Origin: Closterium sp. Naga37s-1
Taxonomy: Eukaryota; Streptophyta; Zygnematophyceae; Desmidiales; Closteriaceae
Length of the DNA stretch: 64,000 bases
Direction: 5' to 3'
Assembly: GCA_947471745.1 (NCBI GenBank)
Contig: CANJKZ010000517.1
Span: forward strand, 434,001 to 498,000
Under the pieces are notes generated by a model. That model searched no databases. It was given only the letters and a program-made list of their open reading frames with translations, and was not told the origin of the DNA. Positions 52,612-63,529 of this stretch are shown piece by piece (the first letter of the stretch is position 1; each line of letters opens with the position of its first letter). Position numbers and translations under genes: made by a program.

Positions 52612-53847
52612 TGCGGAGATAACTACTACAACGGGAGCTAGACTACGGGCTAGGCACGGGTGATCGTGTGATCTCTGCGTTCGTTGGTTCTTAGTCGTTT
52701 TCTTAGTGCTCACACTGCTTGCTAGTTCACGGAGCAATTTGGCAAGAGTTTCACTAGAGAAAGTTGACAACAATGGTACAATCAAGTTGGCATGGCAAGA
52801 CTACATCAGAGCTAGCATTCAGGTCGGTCGACTGCCAGCACAGCATGGTCGACCGCGTTCCAGCACGACTTGGTCGACCGCGCTCCAGCAGTGCAAAGTC
52901 GACAACGTGCCAACGCTGCAGGTTGACGGCGTGCCAGCGTTGCTCCCGTAGAACAGCAGCGCACCTACTTCGCAGGTGCTTGTTGATGATTGGAGGACTA
53001 AGCCTTGTCACCTGAACAGCGCACGCACCAAGTCATCTTCGTGCTGACGGCTCCACCTGATCCGCTACGTCGACCTCGGGATACCACCACCGAGGTCGGA
53101 CTTGCCAACGTTGCCTGGGCGACCGTCGCACTCCTTCGCAGAACCTCATCACCCAGGTATCCTGGTCGACTGGGCAACCATGTCGACCAGCTGCTCCTGT
53201 ATGTGCTCGTCGACCTCCCAAGTCGACGACCACACCAAGTCGACCTCACCAGGTCGACCACTCCTCTGGTCGACCAGCTCCAGGTCGACGTCACTCCTGG
53301 TCGACCAGTGCAGTTGTCAGCCGACCACCCAAGTCGGCTACCCAAAGTCGGCGTCACCAAGTCGACGCCCCTTCTACGTCGGCGACCTCCCAAGTCGGCG
53401 ACCTTGCAAGTCGGTGACCTTGCAAGTCGATGACCTTGCAAGTCGGTGACCTGGCAAGTCGGTGACCTGGCAAGTCGGTGACCTGGCAAGTCGGTGACCT
53501 GGCAAGTCGGTGACCTGGCAAGTCGGTGACCTGGCAAGTCGGTTTCCTGGCAAGTCGGTGACCTGGCAAGTCGGTGACCTGGCAAGTCGGTGACTTGGCA
53601 AGTCGGTGACCTGGCAAGTCGGCGCCGACTTCCTGGTCGACGTGCCACATCGCCGACCACCAGTTGAAGTCGGCTTCCCAAGTCGGCGGCATTGCAGTGG
53701 GACCGTGCAAGTCGACCAACCCCGTCGACCAGCTCGCCCAAGTCGGCGTCGCCCACTGCTGCAAGTCGGCTGTACCTTCCGTACACCCCACCACGAAGTC
53801 GGCTCCGCCCAAGCGTGGACGGGGCCAACACACAACTCCCGTTGACA
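52612..53847 (-). repeat. 5' LTR of copia 3
   Basis: 1236 bp, almost the same as the 3' LTR apart from repeat number and a 13-bp gap near 53330. Confidence 0.92.
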
Positions 53848-53987
53848 GCCACACCGTTCAAAGGGCTCTGCTTCGCGTGCAATCGGCCGGGACACCGCAA
53901 AAGCGAATGCCCGGAAAACGCTAAGGGAAAGGGGGAAGCTGAGCAGCAGAAACAGACCAAGCAGCTGGGAAACGCTTGGAGTCAGTA
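53848..53987 (+). pseudogene. Gypsy gag, 3' part with zinc knuckle
   Basis: Right after the copia 3 insertion the gag frame resumes with CFACNRPGHRKSEC (CX2CX4HX4C) and a Lys/Gln-rich end, TAG at 53985-53987. It belongs to the gag fragment that ends at 45969. Confidence 0.88.
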
Positions 53988-54049
53988 GCAGACAGGCCCT
54001 CTACTGACAGGTCACGCCGCTCGCCCGACCCAACCGACCCTCACCGAGT

Positions 54050-57000
54050 GATTGTGCCGGTTCACACAATGGACCACACCCGGCGGAATAAGGAGGGTAC
54101 CACGGTAGACAGCCCCATACTGCTTAGTGGGAAAATTGGGATAGACTTAGTTAAAATCTTCATAGACGGGGGAGCCAGCCACAGCCTGATCAATACCGCC
54201 ACGGCACGGAAGCTAAGACTGACACTGGACGGATGTTTACCTGCACGCCACTGGCGATACGGGAACGCGTGGACCGAGTCCAGCTTCGATGCTGGGGTAA
54301 CTTCACGTTTAGTCAGGATATGTTCGTGACAACCTTCGACGAAACCGACATTTTACTCGGCCGTGATTGGCTGCGACGACACAATCCGCGAATCAACTGG
54401 ACGACGGGTGACTGCAACGTGCGAGTGAACGGTAACAACATCACCTTACCTCGCTGGGGCTCGCCTGAGTCTTCATCGGTGCGTGTCAACGCGATCACGA
54501 TGAAACGCGCCGTAGCGGCAGGAGCTGACGTGTATGCGGTTGACACTCGGAAAACCGAGGCAGCAGACAAAGGGGGGGATTTACAGACGACGTACCGGAC
54601 GACGTACCTGACAAACTGATAGCCGACGTACCGGATGACTTGGTAGCGTTACTGAAGCAGTACAGTGGGATTTTCACGCATGACCTGCCGACAGGACTGC
54701 CACCTCAGCAACCGCACGACCATAGGATAGAGTTAGAACTGGGGGCACAGCCGACAGTACAGCAACAGTTCCGACTGACCCAACCCGAACCGGACAAACT
54801 GAGGAAGCAGCTATATACTTGCTTGAGAAGGAGTTTATTTGCCCGAGTTCATCACCCTTCGCAGCACCGATACTGTTCACACCGAAAAAAGAAGGGGTTT
54901 TTTGCATGTGCATCGACTACCACACACTAAACAGGGTTACCATCCCGCGAGCCGACAAACTGATCGACCAACTGCGCACAGCCCGAGTTTTCTCGAAAAT
55001 CGACCTTTGAGGAGGCTACCACCAGATCCGCGTCAACCCACCTGACAACCCAAAAGCAGCTTTCCAAACGCGCTACGGATCCTTCGAATACACTGTCATG
55101 CCTTTCGGACTGACCAACGCCCCCGCCACTTTTCAAAGGACCATGAACAAAGCCTTCCGCCCGCTTTTAGATAAATGCGTCATCGTGTACTTAGACGACA
55201 TACTGATCTACAAAACCGACAGAGCACAGCACCTATAGGACATCGAAGCAGTTATTAAAATACTGAATGAGAACCGCCTGCTGACGAAAGCCTCGAAGTG
55301 TGAGTTTTTACAGGACAGACTGGAGTTTTTGGGACACGTTATTTCAGCCGACGGAGTGGAATAAGACCTGAAGAAGATTGCGACGATTCAAACATGGCAC
55401 GCACCGACAAATTTGACTGAACTGTACAGTTTTTTGGGGTTCGTCAACTACGTGCGCCGGTTCGTCCCCGACATGGCGAAGTTGACTGCTCAATTGACCG
55501 ACCTGTTGAGGAAGGGGGTTGAGTACACGTGGGGGGAGAAAGTGCAAGCTGCCTTCTTGGCCCTCAAGAAATTTTTGTGCTCGCCGCCCGTGCTTCATAG
55601 CGCAAATCCACACCGTCCGTTCGAGCTCGTCACCGACGCAAGTGACATCGCTGTGGGAGCTGTACTACTACGGGATTTCAGGAACGGCCTCCAGCCAATC
55701 GCGTACGAGTCTCGGAAGCTTCACCCACCCGAACGCAACTACCCGATACATGACCGCGAGGTGCAGGCGATCGTCCACGCGTTCAAAGTGTGGCGATGTT
55801 ACCTGACTGGCACCGACGTGACAGTACGGACAGACCACCGATCACTATAGTACCTCCGCGCCCAACCGAATCTCAATCCGCGACAGATCCGCTGGTTGGA
55901 CTATTTGGAGTCCAAATTCCACTACACCGTCACGTACAAAAAACGCGCATCAAATATCGCCGACCGCACTCACCCACCGTACTGCCCAACTCCACGCCAC
56001 CCTACTCGCCCAGACCAACCCACTGTTAACAGGCCTATTCACCCACGGATACAGTACCGACCCATTTTCATGACCGGAAATTCACAGCAACTGGCAGAAA
56101 CAAAGGGAGCATATTACGTAAAGACAGGCACTAACCGCATTTGGGTACCCGCGTACTCACTACTGAGGGAACTGCTACTGCAGGAGGCACATGGTGGGGT
56201 TACCTTGGGTCCCTTTGGGGTAGAAAAAACGCGACAGCAACTGCAGCGGTATTACTACTGGCCGGAGCTGTTGACCGACGTACATCACCACGTGGGCTTG
56301 TGTCCTACGTGTCAAGTGATGAAGAGCTCGCACAAAAGAAAGGCGGGTCAGTTGCAGATGATTCCACCGCCCGAGCGCGCCTGGCAGTAGGTTACCATGG
56401 ATTTTGTCATGGGGTTACCTTCGAACCCTGGGGGTAACGACGCGGTAATGGTCGTTGTTGACAGACTAACAAAAAGGGCTCACTTTGCTGCGTGCAGGAA
56501 ATCGATCTCACCCGAAGAAATCGCTCGCCTATTCATCGCAACTGTCGTTCGACTGCACGGGATACCAGCCGCAATCATCACCAACCGCGATACAAAGTTT
56601 ATCAGCAACTTTTGGAAGAACCTCTGGGAGTAGTTCGGCACTAGGCTACAGTTCAGCTCGTCGTACCACCCCGAGACCGATGGTCAAACGGAGCGGACGA
56701 ATCAGACAATGGAGCAATTGATTTGTGCCACGTGCGACGACCCGACAACATGGGAGCAGCAGCTGCCGCTGATCGAATTCGCCTACAACAATGCCACGTC
56801 AGAGACCACGCAGTAGTTTCCGTTTTACCTGAACTACGGGCAAAACCCAACAGTGCCCATGACGCCGAGTCCGGACAACCCAACGCCACGCGCATAGCAA
56901 TCCGCTGAGATCTTGCAACCTGCTCGCACCAGAGCCGCAGAAGCAATTAAAAAAACCAACGTCATCGCTCAACGCAACGCTGACCGCCACCACCGCCCAG

Positions 57001-57443
57001 TCACGTACCAGTCAGGAGATTACGTACTGCTTGACACACAAAACTTAAGACTGCACGTCGTACCAAAATTACGACTGCGCTATTGTGGACCCTTCCAAAT
57101 CAGCCACATGATCACCCCTGTTACCGCCCATTTACTGTTGCCGACAGACTGGTACATTAGCCCATCGTTCCATGTCAGCCTTCTTCGCCCTTACATCCCA
57201 ACCACGAGCCAACTGCCTCGTCACCGCCCGCCATCCATGACTCGCCCTGCATCGGAGCCGATCGTTGAGCTCGAAAAGATTCGACAACCCACAGTCATCA
57301 AGAGGATCGAGGTCCTCGTTCGCTGGAAGGACCGCAAGCCAACTGAGGATAGTTGGGTGCCCCTGGCCAACATCGAAAACCACCCTGCCCTGCAAGTGTA
57401 CCTGAGGAGCCGGGGTTTCCGCGATATACACGCATCCGCATAG
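54050..57443 (+). pseudogene. Gypsy pol with chromodomain, broken by many stops
   Basis: Protease-like FIDGGASHSLI near 54160 (DGG where DSG or DTG is usual), RT with [33 protein letters not shown] and YLDDILIY near 55190, RNase H with TDASD and EVQAIVHA, integrase HHCC zinc region (EAHGGV to CPTCQ near 56310) and core ([19 protein letters not shown]), and a C-terminal chromodomain (VLVRWKDRKPTEDSW near 57320). Stops: 55008-55010 TGA, 55236-55238 TAG, 55362-55364 TAA, 55848-55850, 56388-56390, 56631-56633, 56814-56816 and 56895-56897 TAG, plus a frameshift near 54820. Confidence 0.9.
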
Positions 57444-57459
57444 CAGAGGGGGCTTCTTG

Positions 57460-57486
57460 AGGGGGGGGGGGGGGGGGGGGGGGGGG
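57460..57486 (+). other. Polypurine tract of gypsy, long G run
   Basis: A run of about 27 G (after a single A) lies just before the right LTR, in the place of the plus-strand primer tract. Confidence 0.8.
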
Positions 57487-57489
57487 TAG

Positions 57490-57814
57490 TGTAAGGAATT
57501 TCTTGTTATTCCTTACCGCGACCGTCACCATCGCGTACAGCAGCAGCCATTGTTCGCCCGTTACTGCTAACAGGGCTTCGCCAACTTCGCGCACACCGTT
57601 TCACCAAAACTTGCACTGCTGGAGCAGCCGAGTCGGCCTTCGCTTCAAGACTAGCCCGAACCTCGCTGCCATTGTAGCACTAGCTAGCTCGTACGCACTG
57701 CGTTACCGTTTACATGTTTCGCCTATAAGTATTCGCTCATGCCTTCATTCATACTTGTACTCATTTGACACCTTAGTGCAATCCTTGCTACCTCGATTCA
57801 TTGCACTCGTAACA
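57490..57814 (+). repeat. Right LTR of gypsy element
   Basis: 325 bp, TGTAAGGAATTT to CTCGTAACA, followed by TTTAG. Confidence 0.92.
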
Positions 57815-58840
57815 TTTAGTCTGATTTTCAGACCCGCTGATTCTTTGTCTGATTCATCAGACCTTAACTTTTGGAATCAGATTTGGTGGAGAATGTCCAC
57901 AGAAACATTTCTTCTATCGAATTGAAGTCGCATTGAAGAAGGTGTGCGCGCGCTGGGCACATGAGTTGGCGCTGTTGTTGTGACAAGGGTCTTGGATAGG
58001 ATAAGTCTGCCTTAGAGTAGTGTAGCGAAATTTTCAGTTGTACCGTCATCGCCCGGATAGAAGATAGTGTTGAATTCAAGACATAGTTTCTTTCTATACG
58101 GGTCTTTGTTATAAATGGAACCTCTGTTTGTAAGATACCATATTGCTTACATGAGATAAGATACTTGGGTGTCTTCTAAATAGGATGCATCGTTTTCAAA
58201 TAGCATTACGTAGCACAAGCATGTCTAGCTAAGACAAGAGACCTCATTTGATGTTCTTATCATGCCCAGTGCTCTTCGCAGTGCTGCCTCCAACGCAGTG
58301 CTGCATCCAACGCAGATGGTGACATAATTTTCCCGGCGAATTGATACGCCCGCTGTTAGCAACATACATAGCAGGCGCAGCAGCCTGCTTGCTACGCATG
58401 GTCGTGAGAAACGTTAGGAAACATGAGGTGAGAAGGGGTTTGAAGTGCAGAATGAGCACAATGATGGGGTAGACCCCGGACCCCCTCGTCTAAGGGCAAC
58501 ACCCGTGGAGGAATGGTACCGCAGAGGAGGGAATGTCCTTGCAACAGAACTATCCACGTTGCCACACCTGATGCAGCCGCCAAGGCAAGTTGAAGCACAT
58601 GCTTTATAATGCTGCCAAGTGTAGGCGAATATGCCAAACATTAGATGGGGACCAGAAAACGTGCCCCCGTTGGGTCCTTGATCCTGCCAAACAAGAATGC
58701 TCTCTTTCTTACGTGTCCCACGACGTGCGACAAAAAAAAAAAAAATCATTTTATAAGATTTATAAGACACCCATTTGGTTCTGTTTATAAGATACAGCGG
58801 CCTTTTTCTGTCAAACTTATATGCTATAGTCTGTGTAGGC
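57815..58840. other. Spacer between gypsy and copia 4
   Basis: No gene recognised with confidence. The segment 58590-58736 (+) encodes a Cys-bearing peptide with the spacing C-x3-C-x8-C-x2-W-x7-C-x-L (CRRIC, TCPRW, ECSL), reminiscent of one PAN/apple exon, but there is no partner exon. An A tract (58731-58744) follows. Confidence 0.35.
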
Positions 58841-58936
58841 TGTAGTGGGGTTGACAATATAGGGTACAACACTTTTAGGTTTTCCTACTTGTACCCACCT
58901 GTTTCCTAGTGCATTCATTCCCTCGTAATCTTCACA
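58841..58936 (+). repeat. Probable left LTR of copia 4
   Basis: Only 96 bp if it starts at the TG of 58841; the 3' end is set by the PBS at 58937. The 5' end could lie further left. Confidence 0.45.
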
Positions 58937-59084
58937 TGGTATAGAGCAGGTTCCCTAGTGGGAACGTTCCTAGGGCCCACCACTGAAAATCGATTTTTTT
59001 TTTCCTGCCCGGAGCGCGCTTCGCTCCTGCCCGAGTCGCGCCGCGCGTGCCTACCCTCCCGTCGCGTCCCCTGCCCTTAGCGGC

Positions 59085-59860
59085 CCGTCGCGCCCTCTTA
59101 CGGCCCCGTAGCGGCCCCTCTCACGACCCTTCGCGGCCCCTTCGCGGCTCCCTCGCGGCCCCTCCGCCGCCCTTCGCGGCCCCTCTCACGGCCCTTCGCG
59201 GCCCCTTACCGCCCCTCGCGGCCCCTTCGCGGCCCCTCGCGGCCCCTTCACGGCCCCGTCGCCGCCCTTCGCGGCCCTGTCGCCGCCCTTCACGGCCCCG
59301 TCGCCGCCCTTCGCGGCCCCTCGCGGCCCCTTCTCGGCCCCGTCGCCGCCCTTCGCGACCCCTCACGGCCCCTTCTCGGCCCCGTCGCCACCCTTCGCGG
59401 CCCCTCACGGCCCCTTCGCGGCCCCTTCACCGCCCTTAGCGGCCCCTTCTCGGCTCCTCCGCGGCCCCTTCTCGGCTCCCTCACGGACCTGCCGCCCCGC
59501 CGTCGCCGCCCCTGCAGCAGCAGCCGTCGCCGCCCCTGCAGCGGGAGCCGCCACCGCCGGTGCCGCCGACAGCAGCAGCCGCCGCCGCCGCTCCCGGGGC
59601 CGCAGCCGCCGCAGCCGCCGACAGCAACAGCCGCCGCCGCCACAGCCGGGGCCGCAGCCGCCGCAGCCGCCGACAGCAGCAGCCGCCGCCGCCACAGCCG
59701 GGGCCGCAGCCGCCGCAGCCGCCGACAGCAGCAGCCGTTGCCGCCACTGCCGGGACCGCAGCCGCCGCAGCCGCCGCAGCCGCCGACTGCAGCTGCCGCC
59801 GCCGCCGACAGCAGGGGCCGCCGCCGCCGTTCCGACCCTGCCCTGCAGAGAGGAGCGGCA
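59085..59860 (+). repeat. GC-rich tandem repeats in copia 4 leader
   Basis: First part (to about 59490): imperfect units of ccttcgcggcccctcgcggc type. Second part (59560-59790): 52-bp units (ggggccgcagccgccgcagc and following) repeated four times, at 59596, 59648, 59700 and 59752. Open in several frames on both strands, which is expected for stop-poor GC repeats. Confidence 0.85.
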
Positions 59861-60021
59861 GTCCTCTGCCGCCCTGTAGCGGCCCCGTCCCTACCGGCGC
59901 GCCTCGGCCCTGCCCCACCACTTGCGGACCTCTACCCACCTGCCCTGGTAAGAGCACCGCCGAGCCGCGCCCCTACTGTTGCTACTGCTGCTGCTGCCCC
60001 TAGCCTGCTGCCACTACTGTC

Positions 60022-60550
60022 ATGGCTACCCCTAGCGTTCTCGTCTTTGATGCTGAGGGTCGGGCTGTTGACTTTGAGGTCTGGGTCGATGATCTACAGC
60101 TTTTCCTACAGTGCGATAGGAAAGACGGTCTCTCACTGTTCGATCTCATGTCTGGCGCCTCTGCTGCCCCTGCTGCCGATGCTGACAGCACTGTTCGCTC
60201 ACAGTGGGCCACACGCGATGCTGCTGCCCGTCTTGCTGTGCGTAGTCACTTGCCGTCCTCTGAGCGCGCGCACTTTAGTCAGTACAAGAGTGCTAAGACC
60301 TTGTACGACGCTGTAGTTGCACGCTACTCTTCCCCTGCCACTGCTGCCCTTAGCCGCCTCATGCTGCCGTACCTGTTCCCTGACCTAGCCGCCTTTCCCA
60401 CAGTCGCTGACCTCATTACGCACCTTCGCACTAGTGACACCCGCTACCGCGCTGCGCTTCCTGCTGAGTTCTGCGCCAAGAACCCCCCCCCCCATGTACA
60501 TCACCCTCTACTACATAGTCACCCGGCTCCCTGACTCCCTTCGCTCGGTC
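60022..60550 (+). pseudogene. Copia 4 gag, frameshifted
   Basis: Starts ATG 60022 (MATPSVLVFDAEGRAVDFEV). A copia Gag helical region follows (LFLQCDRKDGLSLFDLMSG; KSAKTLYDAVVARYSS; LPYLFPDLAAFPTVADLI). At a C run (60482-60491) the frame shifts; YITLYYIVTRLPDSLRSV continues in the next frame and then runs into Gly/Arg-rich repeat. The rest of the capsid region seems deleted. Confidence 0.85.
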
Positions 60551-60683
60551 AGGGCAAGGGGGGAGACGCCGCACAGGCAAGGGCAAGGGGGGCAAGGGCG
60601 CTGGAGGGGCTGGCGGGGGCGGTGGAGGTGGCGGTGGAGGCGGCGGAGGGAGTGGGGGTGGCGGTGGGAGTGGTGGCGGGGGT

Positions 60684-63460
60684 GTGGGCTTCGGTGGCGG
60701 CGGTGGAGGCAGAGGCGGCGGCGGCGGTGGCGGTGGGAGCGGAGGAGGAGGCGGTGGCGGCGGTGGCGGCGGCGGAGGTGGAGCTGGTCGGGGTGGCTCT
60801 GCGCAGCGGATCGGCTTCGGTGGTGGTCAGCGCCAGCAGCAGCAGCGCACTCGTGAGACCCCGCCCCCCCAGCAGCTTCGTAAGTGGTACGCTGCGCGTC
60901 AGCGGGGTGGGGGTGCTGGTCCCTGTGCCTACGTCCTGCGTACCGGCGACCGCACTAGTGAGCCGTGCGGTGGCCCGCACACCACCCAGCGTTGCTTCGG
61001 CCGCCTGACGGACGCTTGGCGTCTCCAGTTCCCTGACGCCACTGAGATCCCCCGCTGGGGTGAGCTGCTTAGGTCGGGGGTTGCTATCTTTGATCTGGAT
61101 TATGATGCTATTCTTGCTGCCATGTATGTTGTGTCTACTAGTGATGAGGGTGACTGTTACCTGTGTGTTCCGCCTGACCCGGGCATTGAGGCTGCTGCTC
61201 TAGGTGCTGGTGAGGCTGCTGCTCTAGGTGCTAGTGCGTCTGCTGCCCCAGGTGCTGGTGAGTCTGCTCTCTCAGGTACCACGTCGGCTCAGGCCTTACA
61301 CACCTTCACCCTTGACTCGGGTGCTTCCCGCTCCTTCTTTCGAGACCGCACCAGGCTTACGCCGCTTAGTCGGCCAGATGCGGTCTCCCTGGCGGACCCC
61401 TCTGGGGGTCCTGTCCTTGCCCACTTCTCCACTGTCTTACCGTGTCCGGCGGCCCCCTCTGGCACCCTGTCAGGTCTCTACCTCCCCTCGTTCTCTACGA
61501 ACTTGGTGAGTGGTGCTGATCTACAGGATGGGGGGGTTGACCAGTTCACTCCTGCGAGTCAGCGGGTGACCCACTGTACGTGTGCTCGGACGGGCCGACA
61601 CTTGGCCACGTTTACCCGTCAGCCGGGGTCGAGCCTGTACACACTGACTACTGAGTCTCCTCCTGTTGCTGAGTCTGGTCAGGTAGCTGCGTCGGGTCAG
61701 GTGTTTGCTACAGTGTCCAGGTCTGGTCCTGAGTCTGCTCCCTGCTCGTGTCGTCTCCTGTCCCACCGGACTCTCCTCTGGCACCACCGCCTTGGTCACC
61801 CCTCCCTGCCTCGTCTCCGAGGCATGGCCTCCCGTTACCTTGTCTTTGGTCTCCCCCGGTCCCTCCCTCCCCTCCCTCCGGGGCCTGCCCCTACCTGCGT
61901 TCCCTGCGTCGAGGGGCGGCAGCGCGCCGCTCCTCACTCCTCAGAGTTTCCTCCGACAGAGGCTCCGTTGCAGACTCTTCACATGGACGTGTGGGGCCCC
62001 GCCCGCGTCCGTGGCCTGGGTCACGAGCGTTACTTCCTGTTGGTGGTTGACGACTACTCGCGTTACACCACGGTTTTCCCCTTGCGCAGCAAGGGTGACG
62101 TCACTGAGGTGTTGATCGACTGGATCCGCGCAGCTCAACTCCAGCTCCGAGAGAGTTTCGGCTCGGACTTTCCTGTTCTGCGTCTGCACTCTGACAAAGG
62201 CGGATAGTTTTCCTCTGGCCTTCTGGGAGCCTTCTGTCGTGCACAGGGCATCCGCCAGACGTTCATGCTTCCGGCCTCCCCACAGCAAAATGGGATTGCT
62301 GAGCGCCGCATTGGCATGGTCATGGACGTCGCTCGTACATCCATGATTCATGCAGCTGCTCCCCGTTTTCTGTGGCCGTTCGCGGTTCAGTACGCGGCGC
62401 ATCAGATCAACCTTCAGCCCCGAGTCTCTTTGCCGGAGACCTCCCCTACTCTCCGGTGGACGGGGAAGGTTGGCGATGCGTCTGCGTTTCGTGTCTGGGG
62501 ATCTCGGGCTTTTGTCCGCGACTTGTCTGCGGACAAGCTGTCCCCCCGCGCTGTTCCCTGCGTTTTCCTTGGCTTCCCCCCTGACGCGCCTGGTTGGCAG
62601 TTTTACCACCCCACCTCGCGCCGTGTTCTGTCCTCCCAGGACGTCACCTTTGACGAGTCGGTTCCTTACTACCGTCTCTTCCCCTACCGCACTGCGCCCC
62701 TCCCCCCGCCGCCGCTCTTCCTCGCGCCAGGTCCCCCCCCGGTAGACCCCCTTCCCCCTCAGGGTCCTGCCCCCTCAGGTGTGTCTCAGGTCGACGCAGT
62801 CGAGCCTGTCGAGGTAGCTGTTGACTCAGGTGCTGCTAGGGGTGCTGAGCCTGCGGGTGCGGAGTCTGGGGGTGCTGAGTCTGGGGGTGCTGAGCCTGGG
62901 GGTGCGGAGCCTGAGGGTGCTGGGCCTGCTCGTGTGGAGTCTGGCGGTACTGGGTCTGGAGGTCCCTCGGGTGCTTCGTCCCGGCGGGAGCTGCCCTCTC
63001 CACAGGAGCTGCACGGGTGGTTTGCTCGGCGCTGGAGCCGTGCTGCTGGAGCTAGAGGTTCTGCTGCTACTGAGGGTGTTGGTGCCATGGGTCCCGGAGG
63101 TGCTCGTACAGGAGGTGCTGGAGCTGCTGGGCCTGGGGGTGCTCCTTGTGCTGGAGCTGCTGGCGGTGCTGGGACTACTGGAGTCGGTGCTGCTGGAGGT
63201 GCTGGAGCTGTGGCTGTTGAGTCTTCCGGTGGTCCGGCTGGAGCTGGAGCTGCTGGGGGTGTTGGCGCTGGAGGTGCTGCTGGCGCTGGTGCTTCTGAGG
63301 GTGCTGGAGTTGGCGGTGCTGCCGCTGGGGGTGCTACTGGTGCTGGTGCTGCCACTGGGGGTGCTAGTGCTGTCCCTGCTGGCTCTGGAGGCACTGCGCG
63401 ACCGCGGCCGTACTTCGTTCCACTCCTTCAGCAGGTTCTTTGTCTCCCGCCTTCTACTGG
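60684..63460 (+). pseudogene. Copia 4 nucleocapsid-protease-integrase, broken
   Basis: Poly-Gly stretch, then a variant zinc knuckle near 60920-60995 (C-x13-C-x3-H-x4-C), protease LDSGASRSFF near 61315, pre-integrase WHHRLGHPSLPRL and CVPC, integrase core MDVWGPARVRG (61984), TAG at 62205-62207 in DKGG*FSS where GAG (Glu) is expected, the same frame resuming with PASPQQNGIAERR (62272), then the GGDASAF-type domain and a long Gly/Ala-rich linker to about 63410. A frameshift near 63420-63530 follows. Confidence 0.85.
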
Positions 63461-63529
63461 TCTAGCTCCTTCCTCGAGTGTCCGCCGCCTGTCCAGTCTG
63501 AGTCACAGTTCCAGCCCGCCTCCCCGCTG

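Larger units (their letters stand above)
45970..53847 (-). mobile_element. Ty1/copia retrotransposon 3, nested in gypsy gag
   Basis: 7878 bp, minus strand. LTRs 45970-47234 and 52612-53847 (1265 and 1236 bp); the size difference is one 16-bp repeat unit plus 13 bp. Flanks are GCCGC (45965-45969) and GCCAC (53848-53852), a 5-bp target duplication with one mismatch. A purine tract (minus GGCAGGGGAG) abuts the 3' LTR. The sequence after the 5' LTR is TGGTGCGGTGAGC, which is not the initiator tRNA-Met PBS. The interior encodes one long gag-pol with one stop and one frameshift, so it is probably a recent but inactive copy. It is the source family of the solo LTR at 10456. Confidence 0.93.
44422..57814 (+). 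mobile_element. Ty3/gypsy chromovirus, degenerate, split by a nested copia
   Basis: LTRs 44422-44747 and 57490-57814 (about 325 bp), perfect target duplication TTTAG (44417-44421 and 57815-57819). PBS resembling initiator tRNA-Met (TGGTTATCAGAGC, one extra T) starts at 44750. A homopolymeric G tract precedes the right LTR. Gag is interrupted at 45969/53848 by copia 3; without it the element is about 5.5 kb. Order gag, protease, RT, RNase H, integrase, chromodomain. The LTRs differ at roughly a tenth of positions by eye, making this the oldest insertion in the window. Confidence 0.93.

Noticed and set aside
45447-56897. Alternative genetic code with TAG/TAA read as Gln
   Set aside because: Many gypsy TAGs do fall at Gln sites, but CAG is used freely, TGA stops occur too, the TAG in LRR exon 11 aligns with Tyr, copia 3 TAG with Tyr and copia 4 TAG with Glu, and copia 2 has a clean 1491-codon frame ended by a normal stop.
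59047-59860. Pro/Arg-rich and Ala/Gly-rich proteins in the copia 4 leader
   Set aside because: Stop-poor GC repeats give open frames on both strands; no domain is visible and gag starts only at 60022.
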